NCBI GenBank assembly: GCA_037975125.1
Contig: CM075851.1
Coordinates: 121,426,908 to 121,490,907 of the forward strand
DNA: 64,000 bases
Direction of reading: 5' to 3'
DNA from: Latrodectus hesperus
Taxonomy: Eukaryota > Arthropoda > Arachnida > Araneae > Theridiidae
The notes beneath the pieces are model-generated. The model searched no databases. It had not been told where the DNA came from and saw nothing but the letters and a program-made list of their open reading frames with translations. The first letter of the stretch is position 1; every line of letters starts with the position of its first letter. Shown here piece after piece: positions 50,130 to 61,694 of the stretch. Position numbers and translations under genes: made by a program.

Positions 50130-51130
50130 TGAATACTGAAATGAAGTAATTTATCCGTAGTCCAAAAGGCATGATTATTGGCTTTCGTCCCGAGTCTGGA
50201 AGCATTTCCGAAATGGTTAATTTTGTGAACTGTTTGTTTGCTGCCGTGGTAAAAGTATACCGTGCATGGCAAAATCGGACTGTCCGAAATCAGTCACATG
50301 GTAAATGTGGTGTGCCATGTCAGATGACAGCGGTGAACGGCGACTACGTGTATGCGTTCGAGCGAATAGATGTGCCACAGTTGAGCAACGCCCAGGTGAT
50401 CTAAAAAGCCAACAGTGTTTCCCAAACTACTGTTCAGCGAACGTTGCTGCCTCTGGTCTCCGAAGCAGACGCCTGGTTCATGCACTTTTGTTGACAACTA
50501 TTCATTGGCGACGAAGACGGAATTTGCGCACGAGTATCCCAATTGCACTTGCATTAAGTGACGAAATCAGCCTTTTCCGAAGAATCACGTTTTATGCTCC
50601 ATCAAACAGATGGACGTAGGCGCTTACGACATGAAACCTCTGAAAGCAAAAACCCTGCAACCATTGCTGGAACCATCCAGACGGGCACATTATGTTCTGG
50701 GGAATGTTTTGGAATTATCTATGTTTACTCATAATTGTGGAAAATACGATGGATCTAAACAAGTGCGCATCCGTGCTTGTGGACCATGTCCACCCTTATT
50801 AGCGCATTTGTTTTTTTCAATGTTGATGACATCTACCAGCAAGACAATGCAATGTGTCATACAGCTGGCGTACGTGTGTAATTCAAAGAGAATGAGTTTA
50901 CCATTCTTTCCTGGCCAGCAAACTCACTTGACTCAAAGCCAATCTAGAATCTTGTTCGCGGCATGATCTTCACCAGCGCAGCTAGTACGGCACTGGAGGT
51001 TTAACATTCCAATGAACACCTTTAGGAACCTAATTGACCCTCTCCTGTACATTTGACAGCAGTCCGCTCTGCAAAAGGTGGTTTTTCTGGCTTTTGACAG
51101 GTGGTCACATTAATGTAACTAGACTTTGTA
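50130..51130 (+). pseudogene. Tc1 transposase, multiple frameshifts
   Basis: Plus-strand pieces in order: GMIIGFRPESGSISEMVNFV and AAVVKVYRAWQN (first HTH), a DDSGERRLRVCVRANRCATV stretch (second HTH, after a shift near 50310), GLRSRRLVHALLLTT near 50455, an FxxHQTDGRR-like region near 50590, and HIMFWGMFW near 50690 (VMVWGMFS block). ENTMDLNKCASVLVDHVHPY covers the next block. The QQDNAPCH region is reduced to LPARQCNVSYSW-like sequence and the last block near 50920 is scrambled. The right end GACAGGTGGTCACATTAATG at 51096-51115 resembles the terminal repeat of such elements. I could not find its partner on the left. Confidence 0.82.
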
Positions 51131-51460
51131 TTTGTGCGAGACATTTTTATTTTTAACCACCATAAAATCAAAGTGTCGATCAAATTTAAAGAATATTGAA
51201 AAAGCCTTTCATTTTCCAGTGACTACTATTTTACCAGAATTCGATAATTAAAAAATAAATTGGCATACCTTTTAATACTTAATCCTTACATGTGTGTCAT
51301 TAGAAATTATTTGTTTTACTTACAAGTAGTCTTCAAATGATTACATTTAAGTTAATTTTTGAATTTATCCAAGTAAAATTTATTTTTCTTATTACACTAT
51401 ATTTTTCAATTCGTTTATTATTAAAAAATTTACACATTGTTCTATCTCTTAAATATGAGG

Positions 51461-51633
51461 TAGCAGCTGGATGTTTAGAGTACTAGCTTATGGTTCAATA
51501 GTTCGTGTGTTCGATTCCCATCTCAATTTTGGATGAATTTATTGGTTCGGAATTCTTATTTAATTTAAATGCTGATCTTAGCGTTATCTGCTAAAAACGA
51601 CCGTTTAGCGACAAGTAAACAAAAGAAATTAAA
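51461..51633 (+). mobile_element. Degraded tRNA-derived SINE copy
   Basis: AGTTCGTGTGTTCGATTCCC (B-box region), TTATTGGTTCGGAATTC, and a tail AAAAACGACCGTTTAGCGAC followed by AAGTAAACAAAAG follow the order of the SINE at 58360-58538. Confidence 0.8.
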
Positions 51634-51952
51634 ATTCTGAAAATTAAAGTTAATGTTCTAAAACTGCAATTAATATATTATAATACAATCGAAGATACTG
51701 ACAATTTCACGTAGACTGTGTCGAATTTGCACAGTGCGTAAAATCTTCCTAAAAGTTATGAAATCCCACACCAAAAAGTTTTAAGAAACCCTATTCTAAT
51801 AGAGTTTATACAGTTTTGGGGCTGTGAAGACTAGATTTGAGTTGTGTCATTTTAGAAATAATATGTTCTCCATTAAAATAATTATTTAAATCTAAATTGG
51901 CATATATTTAAAAGATTTTCTCAAAACAAAATTCACTAGCAATGACTTCATA

Positions 51953-53566
51953 CAGTTGGCAAAAAAAGTATTAGAACACTAGTAAATTTTAAGTTATCAA
52001 GGTAATAAAATGAAATATTTGTCACATAGTATTTATATTATGTAATACTTTTACATAATTACTCATGGAGTAAGAAACAAATATTTAAAATCAATAGAAT
52101 TTAAAAAATTAAAATAAAAGGAGATTTGCATTGCAAAAAAAGTATTAGAACATCGGACTTCAATATTGAATCATACATAAAATAAAATAACTAAAAATTC
52201 AAACGTGATACTAATACTTGGTATGTAGTCCTTTAGCTGAAATTACTGCATCCAGACGCCTTTGCATAGATTCCACCAAATCTTTGGTGACGTTTGATGG
52301 CATGCTGGTCCAGGCATCTTGCAAAGCTTGCTTTACTTGTTATTGGGAATTTTCTCACTTTTTCATCCAATAGATGCCACAAATGTTCTATAGGATTCAG
52401 GTCTGGGGACTGTGGGGGAGTTACCAATCTTCGGGGAGCATTATATAATAGCCATTCTTTGGTTTTGTTGGCAGTATGTTTGGAGTCTTGTCTTAATGAA
52501 AAATGAATGTCTTCCCTAAAGCTAATTTCTTTGCGCTATCTTCCAAGTTATCTCGTAACACATCAATATACGACAAAGCTGTCATTTTATTATCAATGAA
52601 ATGGAGATTTCCAATTCCATTGTAAGCCATACAGCCTTAGACCATGACATTCCCTCCTCTGTGCTTTATAGTTTTCTGTACATTTTGAGCCTGAAAAGCA
52701 GCTCCTTTTCTTCTCCAAACTGTGAGCACGTGTTTAGGTTTGAAAATTTCAACTTTACTCTCGTTGGAGAAAATAACGTTTTTCCAGAAATCTAATGATT
52801 TATTTTTATAAATTTTGACAAATTCTAGGCGTTCCTTTCTATTGATTTCTGAAATAAAGCGCTTTTTCCTTGGCCTTCTTCCTTTTATACCAGCATTATG
52901 CTATACATTTTTAACTGTTTGAGGTGTTACAACATTTCCTGAGATTGATTCAATATTTGGGGGCAACATCCTTGCACTTCCTGTCGGATACTGTAGGACA
53001 TCTTTAACCATTTGTCGTTTTTCTCTGACAGTTAGCTTGCTTGGTCTCCCTGATCTTGGCCTATTATCCACAACCCCAATTTCTTTTTTCTTTTTTAAAA
53101 TGTTGTGAATTGCGCAAAGTGAAACATTCAACTTACTGGAAATTTCTCGAAATGTTTTGCCACTATTGTGCAGGTGAAAGATTTGTTCCCTCTTCGCAAG
53201 TGAAATCTCTTTTATTTTGTGTGCCATGGCAGGAAAAGTCCACGTAAACTGAATTTCTACAAATTAGCAGCGAATGAGACAAGTGCTCTTGACATTGATA
53301 CGGTTGAAAGTAACTTTGAAAGTTTAATGAAGTCACCAGCGTTGTAATTTGCATGTTTCTGCTTCTGTTCTAATACTTTTTTTGCTATCCAAATTTTGTT
53401 ATTTTTATTTTAATAATATTGTAATTATTTTTAAATTTTATTTTTTACCTAGTTATAATTTTCTAAGAAAATGTTATCATTTATAAACTGATTATACAAT
53501 TTACTTGATTTTGTTAACTTGAAAACTTCAAATTTCTCATTGTTCTAATACTTTTTTTGCCAACTG
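51953..53566 (-). mobile_element. Tc1-like transposon with double inverted repeats (IR/DR), 1614 bp
   Basis: Outer ends: CAGTTGGCAAAAAAAGTATT from 51953 and its reverse complement ending at 53566, each flanked by TA (51951-51952, 53567-53568). A second copy of the core GCAAAAAAAGTATTAGAACA lies inside each end (52133-52152 and, inverted, about 53365-53384). Each arm is therefore about 200 bp with two transposase-site-like repeats in direct orientation, the IR/DR layout known from Sleeping Beauty and related Tc1 elements. A degenerate transposase lies between the arms on the minus strand. Confidence 0.93.
52211..53227 (-). pseudogene. Tc1 transposase, catalytic Asp lost
   Basis: Met at 53227 starts MAHKIKEISLAKREQIFHLH, then SGKTFREISSKLNVSLCAIH (first HTH), RPRSGRPSKLT (GRPR hook), and the second HTH. 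After a stop at 52901, GRRPRKKRFISEINRKERLE, DFWKNVIFSNESK (Asn replaces the first catalytic Asp), AFQAQNVQKTIKHRGGNVMV followed by a stop where Trp is usual, MAYNGIGNLHFIDNKM, FIFHxDKTPN (second Asp present), then TPPQSPDLNPIEHLWHLLDE with the final Glu. The tail LVESMQRRLDAVISAKGLHT ends at 52211. Overall span of 1017 bp equals a full-length ~338-residue Tc1 protein. Confidence 0.92.
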
Positions 53567-53568
53567 TA

Positions 53569-55530
53569 GATGCTGCGCTTTTTTCAGTTCATTTATTTTC
53601 CTTTTCTATTTCACTTGAAACTTTTTTCAAATGACTTCATTTTTGTAATTCTCTTAAATGTTTAATGATAGTTAGCAATTCCATTAGTTGGCCCATCACT
53701 AGATTATTGTGAAAATGTATTGAAATCAAAATTAACATTTTAAAAGTATTTTGATTTTTAATTAATGCAATATAACGTATATGCGAAAAAACCAGAGCCT
53801 GTTAAACGGTGTACCAGATCAACAGCGTGTCAAATAAAAATTCAGAATCTAGTCGCATTGTTGTGACTATCTCTTCAAAAGTCAGAATCACTTTGCCAAT
53901 TAAAAAGCGGTCCGTGCTAGTAACATATTTCGTTGAAACATAAGAAATCTTAATATTTTTCGTTGCTATGATGGAGACAAAGCGTATTTAATTTATAAAA
54001 GGGAATGTTTAAGAGCTTCCCTCCTCACTGTTGAGTAACGGGGAATTGATGTTATATTTGTGCTTTCTCCAATTTTGTCTACCGGAGAATGGGTGCTTAA
54101 GAGTTTTCCAAGTTTCTTTTCCTTATTTCGAAAAAAAATTGACTCATTAAAAAATCTTAAAAATTTAAATCGTCCTTGCCGATTTAAACTCACCATACAA
54201 TCAATGTTTTGTTTGGTATTTTTTATTTTGCCTTTTCTGCTGTTCTATTGTCAACGTGTTAATAGCTTATGCTATGCTCCTTATATCAGAAATCGTTTTA
54301 TTAACAAAAGAAAAATCGACAACATCCTCAGACATTCGATGGTGAGCTTCTTGTTTGCTGCCGCTCGAAGAATGTGATTTGAAGGCAGGCAGCAAATTCG
54401 TCTACAAGTCGGATTGACAACGCCGTCTCAATATGATGTGACGTGCATGAAATATTATCTGAGTCATGGATATTTTACATCATTGAGAATTGTTATAAAG
54501 TGGCTTAATCATGATCGTAACTGTAACGAAAGAAACAACCACTTTATGGTTAATAATTATCTCACAAAAGATTTATATGCAACAGATAATTGAATGCTTT
54601 ACAACGGACTTCAGCTGTTTGACTGTCCATTACACCGTGTCAATGAATAGAATATTTCAGGACTATGCCTGGAGTAGCATTCCCATTCGATCATTAGTTG
54701 TGATTCATATTGTGACATTATGTCCCATTGATCGGAACTAAATGATTCTGAAAGAAAGCACAGCTATTTATCATATTAATGAGTAGGTAATATGCGCAAT
54801 TGTAATGTTATCACATCCGCGATCAACTGTTATTAATGTTTTAAAGAAGTGGAAAATTACGAGTTTGTGATACGAATTGCAAGGTTTAATTGTACCCATA
54901 AATTGGCGTACTGGAATCGTTATCTGAAATGTATGTGGTTCATAAAAACTATAAGAAACATCCATAATGAGTTTCAAGTCAGTGGAAGTTTTGATACATC
55001 CAAATGCTTTGAAGAACTACACGCTTTCTATATCCACAGATCTGCGTGCCTTAAAAAATCGACAGACTATTTTGATGTTTGCAGCAGTCACAACTGGGCT
55101 GTAGACCATTGTAAAATTATTTTATAAAATAGCAAGTTTTTTTAAATTCGGGTGGTTGAATTAGAGTGTTATAATTGTCAGGTGAACGTTTTTTATATAC
55201 TTCATTCAGTGCATTGTTCAATTGTCAAGTTTGGTGGTAATAGCGTTCTTGTTTGAGGGTTTTATTCGTGATATCGATGGAATCTTTGCATGCTCTTCTG
55301 GTAAATTGAACGCCGTTGTGCACATACATGTTTTAGACAATCGAGTTTTCGTTCTGGCAGATGCATTGAATTATTAATGAATTTTACTTCTTCGTCAACC
55401 ACGCGTCTTGTCATCTTGCAATGTCTGTCAAACGATACTATTACCAGAGCTTCAAACCGTAATTCTTCCGTTCCGGTTATGTTATAACATTTCGATATCC
55501 GCTTCATTATTGTTGAGTAACATGTGTAGA
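53569..55530. other. No recognised gene
   Basis: Somewhat more GC and CpG than average. Frames at 54060-54377, 54511-54741 and 54849-55127 (plus) and 55262-55507 (minus) show no family resemblance to me. Could hold old unrecognised elements. Confidence 0.4.
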
Positions 55531-55564
55531 TAGAAATTATTCATAAGCTTATGAATAATTTCTA
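55531..55564. repeat. Perfect 34-bp palindrome
   Basis: TAGAAATTATTCATAAG at 55531-55547 is followed without spacer by its exact reverse complement (55548-55564), centred on an AAGCTT site. The symmetry ends at both sides (A versus A). Confidence 0.97.
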
Positions 55565-56082
55565 ATAATGATGATTCTTATTTAAATACTGTTTCCGGTT
55601 CGTTGCATTGTGTTTATAATTTTATATTTAGTTCAATGAATTTATCTTTGACATCTGATTCTCCACAGCCTTACTGAGTTAAAATTTTAGTAATGAAAAA
55701 CGTGTTTTTAGATTTCGGGAATTCTCTTTTGGAATATTTTTTTGAAAAAAATACAAAGAGTTAAAAAAAAATCATTCCTGATTGAAATTTTGATATAAAT
55801 GTGAAAACGAATTCTGCATTTTGACTCATAAAAGTGTACACATATGTTAAGTACGAATCTGTTTATGAACTGAAAAAGCAAATTTGTTAAATTAATTCAA
55901 TGAACATACACAAAAGCCGAGCTTTCATTACTTATTTTTCTATTCGGCTTACCGAAATAAGCAAAATTCCTTAGAATTAAAAAAATTTACTTATCTAACT
56001 ACAATTCCAATTTAAACGTGATAACATGAAGTTCTACAGTTAAACACATAAAAGTGTATATGTTATTGGCATAGTTTAAAAT

Positions 56083-58003
56083 CCGACATTCTATAGAATG
56101 CCTAGGCATTGTATATACTGCCTAAAACTGGCCTTCAATGTATGAAACGATTTATATTTCACACATTTTCTAGGCATTCTATAGATTGCTAAAAGAGAAA
56201 CCGGCCAAATATATAAGGCATCTCCATTCGTTTCGTTGCAAGGTACTTCACTTGTAAAGTGCGCCTCAAGCACATAATTTATCAGTTGCACTTTGCGGTT
56301 CGTACTGGAGTGTCAAAATACGCAATTTTACTTAAACTTCAACAAAAATTAGTTTTTTACTGTTGGAGGAGTAATGGTCTATAGACATGAGAATGATTCG
56401 ACGATGAATTGAGTAAAATTAGAGTTAACGCTGCAAAAAATAAGCGATTTCTTATACGAAACTACTTTGCTGAAATTAATAAATGATGTACAAAAAGCCA
56501 AAATGATTACTAAGAAGTAACCCAGGGACTGTTGGTAGCTGGTGAAACGTATAGTTTTTCTGAATTTAATTCTCGTTGTCAAGTAGGTCTTATTGACTTT
56601 CAATCTCAGCCAGATAGGGAATACAAATTTATTGTGGTGTACCAACATTTGACAAAATTTGTGATTTTCAAATATCTAATGTCATAAATAGCTGAAGAAG
56701 TAGCCTACAACCAAGCGGACATATTCTCGTTGCTTGGAGAACCATCTATATTACAGTCTGAGAATGGTAAGGAATTTGCCAATAATGTGGTGATCAGCTT
56801 GAAGAAGTTTTGCCCAGAACTGAAGATCGTTCGTGAGAAGTCTCGCCATTCATAAAGCTAGGATAGTGTCGGAACAGCTAATCAAGATATCCAAAATATG
56901 CTTTATACTGAAAGATAATAAATGTGACCACTGTTGTAAAGGATTGCAATTCGTACAATTTATGAAAAATAGAGCTTATCATTTTGGGGGGAAAAAAACG
57001 TGCATAAGATTATAGTGGATAATGAACTAACCAACATGATGAAGGCATGCTTACCGAAGAAATTTTCGTTTCTGATACCTGCTATATGTGTTTTAAGAAA
57101 ACGAGTGATGCATTCGCTTGCAAAATGAATCGTCAAAAAATTCATACCATTTGTGCCATGCTAGTAAAGGTGATAAAATAGATATTTTGTGCAATATTTG
57201 TTTCAAAACTGAAAATGTCATCAAAAGTTTAAAAAAACTCGTAAAATCAGTCTCGAAATACAAGGGGAAAAAATAAATAAAAATAAATTCAGAGAAAAAA
57301 TGTCCTACTGCTTCTTTGGGAGCGACAAAGAGCGCGTTCCTATTCCTGAGATCAACAAGGAACGAAGTAATTCTCGCAATATATTGGCAGCTGTTATGCG
57401 TGTAACAGGATGATTTCTATCGACTTGGAATTTCTGATGCGAGATCACAATATCACTTTATGCCCTAGAACTTATTTAGAATTGAAGATATTTCTGACCA
57501 CAAAATTTCTCTCCGGCCTGTGCAATTGCTCGGTCCATTGGCACCGGCCCAGGATTCGTCAGATGTATGTGTAAAGCAAAGTGCCAAAATATGAACTGTC
57601 TGCGTAAAAAAATGTAATGAATTGTAATTCAAAATGTCACTCTAGCCTGCCATATTGCAACAGGTAGGTTAATTTCTATATGAAAATTTTGTTTCCCTTA
57701 ATAAGAAAGACTATTCTATTTTATACAACTTCCATTTTTCTTTTGAATAAATTTTTTAATGCGCTCTCATTATTTTTTTAGATTAATATTTGTATTTTCG
57801 AGAAATGTACATCTTTTTTACATAATTACCTTATCAAAACTTCTTTTTTTCATACTCTGCCTAAATAGCATTTATCATTCTATAGAATGTTTAGGTATTA
57901 TATACAATGTTTTGGGAAAGTATGTCACATTTCTCAAAATTCATACCTTGCCTAAAAACATCTGGCAGTATATACAATGCCTAGGCATTCTACAGAATGC
58001 CGG
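56083..58003 (+). mobile_element. Ginger2/KRBA2-like integrase transposon with palindromic ends, 1921 bp
   Basis: The left end (56083) reads CCGACATTCTATAGAATGCC then TAGGCATTGTATATACTGCC. The right end, reversed from 58003, reads CCGGCATTCTGTAGAATGCC then TAGGCATTGTATATACTGCC. Each end is thus two 18-bp near-palindromes separated by TA, with further CATTCTATAG-containing units inside (about 56173-56190 on the left, 57880-57912 on the right). Between them is a decayed retroviral-type integrase gene ending in a Cys-rich motif, as in Ginger2 elements. No clear target-site duplication was found. Confidence 0.82.
56430..57667 (+). pseudogene. KRBA2-like integrase (Ginger2) pseudogene
   Basis: The plus strand gives FNSRCQVGLIDFQSQPDREY then KFIVVYQHLTKFVIF near 56560-56675 (first block of a retroviral-type integrase, Asp in IDFQ). 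EEVAYNQADIFSLLGEPSIL then QSENGKEFANN follows at about 56695-56790, with Glu in place of the usual second Asp (LQSDNG). LKIVREKSRHS and a TANQDIQNMLYT remnant come next, where the family has a GSVERANQD block, so the catalytic Glu is lost. The 3' end shows CMCKAKCQNMNC followed by CNSKCHSS and a final CN at 57560-57664, the Cys-rich tail of KRBA2-like proteins, before a stop at 57665. The zinc-binding part before the core appears deleted near 56540. Many stops and shifts; not functional. Family naming is from memory. Confidence 0.8.
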
Positions 58004-58269
58004 CGTTTCATAATTTGCAGATAACATGTGCATTACAAAACAATTTAATTAACAGCGTCTCAAAACGATGTGCAGAATGAAGTCTCACATATATATTAGC
58101 TGAAAGCAAATTGAATGAACTATAGATTGTTAGAAAATTCCTTTTAGTTGCAAAGTGGCTAAATATCGAAGTCGGGATTCTTCATTTCATTCGTTTGCAT
58201 TTCCGACTGCCGACGTATTGCAAAAGGCAAAAACAATGTTTTTCTTTAAAATGAGGGGAGGGGGCAATT

Positions 58270-58740
58270 AGGGATTTAAGGAGGTCGACCGATGGTTGAG
58301 TGGGTAGCATTCCTGACTCCTAAGCTGATGGTTCTGGGTTTGAATCCCGGTTCGGGCAGCCGAGCTGGCAGCCGAATGGTTAGCGCTCTTGCCTTCGGTT
58401 CAACAGTTCGTGGGTTCGAATCCCACCTTGGGCATGGATGTTTGTAGTGGTTCGGAATCCACTTTAAACCGTAAGTCCCGGTCTAATTAGCCCTCGTGTG
58501 CAAAAAATGACCGTTGAGCGACAAACAAACCAAACAAACCCGGTTCGGGCAGGGATTTTTTTTCTGTTTTCTTCTGAGGTGATGAATGAATGTGACCCAC
58601 CTTATAAACCAGTTTGTAGTGCTATGACTTGAGTAATGTTTACTCGCCTTCATGACTTGTTCACAGGTGCCCACCTGTTAACGATAAATGAGTACCAATT
58701 TCCGGCGTTGTTCTGACAAGTGTTAGTCACGCAGTGCCCG
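58270..58740 (+). mobile_element. Second tRNA-derived SINE family, host of a nested SINE
   Basis: The head GGTCGACCGATGGTTGAGTG through CTGGGTTTGAATCCCGG (B-box-like GGTTTGAATCC at 58338-58348) is a tRNA-like leader different from the inner SINE. After the nested insertion the sequence resumes at 58553 with GGGATTTTTTTTCTG and a non-tRNA body of about 180 bp. The outer 3' limit is a guess. Confidence 0.65.
58360..58538 (+). mobile_element. Young tRNA-derived SINE with 14-bp TSD, nested in another SINE
   Basis: CCCGGTTCGGGCAG occurs at 58346-58359 and 58539-58552, a perfect target-site duplication. The 179-bp insert starts CCGAGCTGGCAGCCGAATGG, has a perfect RNA polymerase III B box GGTTCGAATCC (58413-58423) with a weaker A-box-like region near 58366-58390, and ends with an (ACAAACAA)-type tail. 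It serves as the reference for the other copies in the window (31.7, 41.0, 41.8, 43.7, 51.5 and 63.4 kb). It is not a tRNA gene: the acceptor-stem pairing and downstream structure do not fit. Confidence 0.93.
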
Positions 58741-59109
58741 CCGTTTAAAAAAGTTTCTATGTGAATACGAAAGAAGGGATCCGATGTAAATATTTTTTCT
58801 GTTCTTCAAGTGGTTAATCATATAAATGACAATTTAGTAGGGAAAAAAGAACTAAACGTTTTCTTGAAGCTTGAGAATGTTAATTCGTGTACTGAACACC
58901 AGCATGTGTTGATTATATTGCGGCATAAGCAGCTTTACAGAGAACTAAAATAGGCATTATATTTAAATCGATAGCTATAATGCTATTATGAATCATAAAT
59001 AATATTTAAAAAGTAACATTAATAGTACTAAAATAATATTTCATTTCAAATGCTATGATTTTCGAAATTTATTTATATCGAGAAATGTAACTTTTCTTCA
59101 AAAATGTGA
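58741..59109. other. No recognised gene
   Basis: Short spacer between the nested SINEs and the Tigger derivative; nothing identified. Confidence 0.45.
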
Positions 59110-59111
59110 TA

Positions 59112-60107
59112 CAGGTAACCCTCCTATAACACGGTAGTTAGGTTCCTAGAAAATGCCCTGTTGTGTGAAATCGTGTTGTATGAGACCCAGAACTAGTACA
59201 AAAATGGGGGGTTACGTTCCAAAAACTTATTAAAAAGAAATATTTTTTTTAATTCGACATAAACAACTTAATTTTTATTAAATAATAAATGTATATCCAA
59301 CACAAAATAAGAAAAAAATATTTTAATCTAACGCAACCCTAATTTAATGAATTTATTCGTCGTCACTGCTCAGTACAATCAACCGAGAACGTTTTTTGGG
59401 TGGAACGATATCGCCTTCACTTTCAGAACTTTTTCTCTATTTAAAGTTTTTGTATGTTTTCCCCTCTTAAAAAAATCTGTAATCGAACTTTGCTGACTAG
59501 TTCTTACTAGGTCATTGTAAATTTCGCGGTATGGAGTTAAACAGTTTTACAGCTCCCTTTTGAATTTTCGACTTCTTTCCGTGGAAGGGTCTGTTTTCAA
59601 GAAAAATGACTCGAGATTTTCCGTTAAGCATAGGCCTTCTTGTAATTCTTTTAATGTTAAATTCTTAACTGCACAATCTTCATCAGAGCTAGCGTCCTCA
59701 AAATCTATTTGATTTGCATCCAGAGATGCCATTTCCATCAAATTCGCTTCAACTTCTTCTTCCACTAATAATTCTTGAATGTCTTCAGTAGCCATATCCA
59801 CAAAACCTTTGCCTCCGATTGGTTTAGCGACTTTTAATATGGCACCAATTTCGTTTTCTGATGTTTCACGCATGTTTTCTGTTTCAACTGAAGAGGGCCA
59901 CATCTTCTTCCAACACGCATTTAAGGTTGATGTTTTATTTCTTTCAGCGACAAAGATATGATTTCGATACAGTGCTTGATTGAAAATTTCTTCCAAGCTT
60001 CCAAGCAACATGTTTCCGCCGACCGGTAACAAGCTCTAACATTGGAACAAAACCGTGTTATAGCGAAACCGTGTTATAAAGATACCGTGTTATAGGAGGG
60101 TTACCTG
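59112..60107 (-). mobile_element. Internally deleted Tigger, 996 bp, both ends perfect
   Basis: CAGGTAACCCTCCTATAACA CGG at 59112-59134 is inverted at the other end (ending 60107), flanked by TA at 59110-59111 and 60108-60109. Subterminal CGTGTTRTA motifs repeat inside both ends. Only the C-terminal part of a Tigger transposase remains inside, so the copy would depend on a transposase from elsewhere. Confidence 0.93.
59390..60032 (-). pseudogene. Tigger transposase C-terminal fragment
   Basis: The frame read from 60032 includes LNACWKKMWPSSVETE, the conserved post-catalytic block (compare GVWKNIWPDL in the 15.2-kb copy). IGGKGFVDMATEDIQELLVE and an acidic region with DFEDASSDED follow. It stops at 59547. 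Beyond that stop the same frame continues LTPYREIYNDLV and SSITDFFKRGK (about 59440-59470), a good PCNA-interaction (PIP) box pattern preceded by two Gln. The HTH domains and DDE core are deleted. The Met at 60032 is only the first ATG after the terminal repeat. Confidence 0.82.
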
Positions 60108-60109
60108 TA

Positions 60110-61372
<1,263 letters not shown>

Positions 61373-61694
61373 CATAATAAAAACTGATACATTACTCTTT
61401 GTATTAGAATCAAACATCAAAAATATAAGTGTGAATTTACATGATTATTTCCCTAATTCCATTGAATATTGTGCTTAAATGTAAGCATATGCTATCAAAC
61501 TCATTTTATGTATTTGGTTTCCCATGGTTGATAAAAATCAATATTTAGGAATCAATTTATCTGTTTGTTTTCGGTTAACTATGAATAATTTAGTATATGC
61601 TCCTTTTCACATTAAGTAAAATCTTATTTATTAATTCTTGCACAAAAAAGGGCAGATTTAGTTTCAAGAGAATTGTCACGGAGATTTTTATATA

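Noticed and set aside
54849..55127. 92-codon plus-strand frame with several Cys and His
   Set aside because: Starts without a good context, no zinc-finger spacing, no related copy nearby.
58400..58430. tRNA gene (perfect B box GGTTCGAATCC)
   Set aside because: It lies inside a 179-bp repeat with target-site duplications and an ACAAACAA tail, and cloverleaf pairing is not met; it is a SINE promoter.
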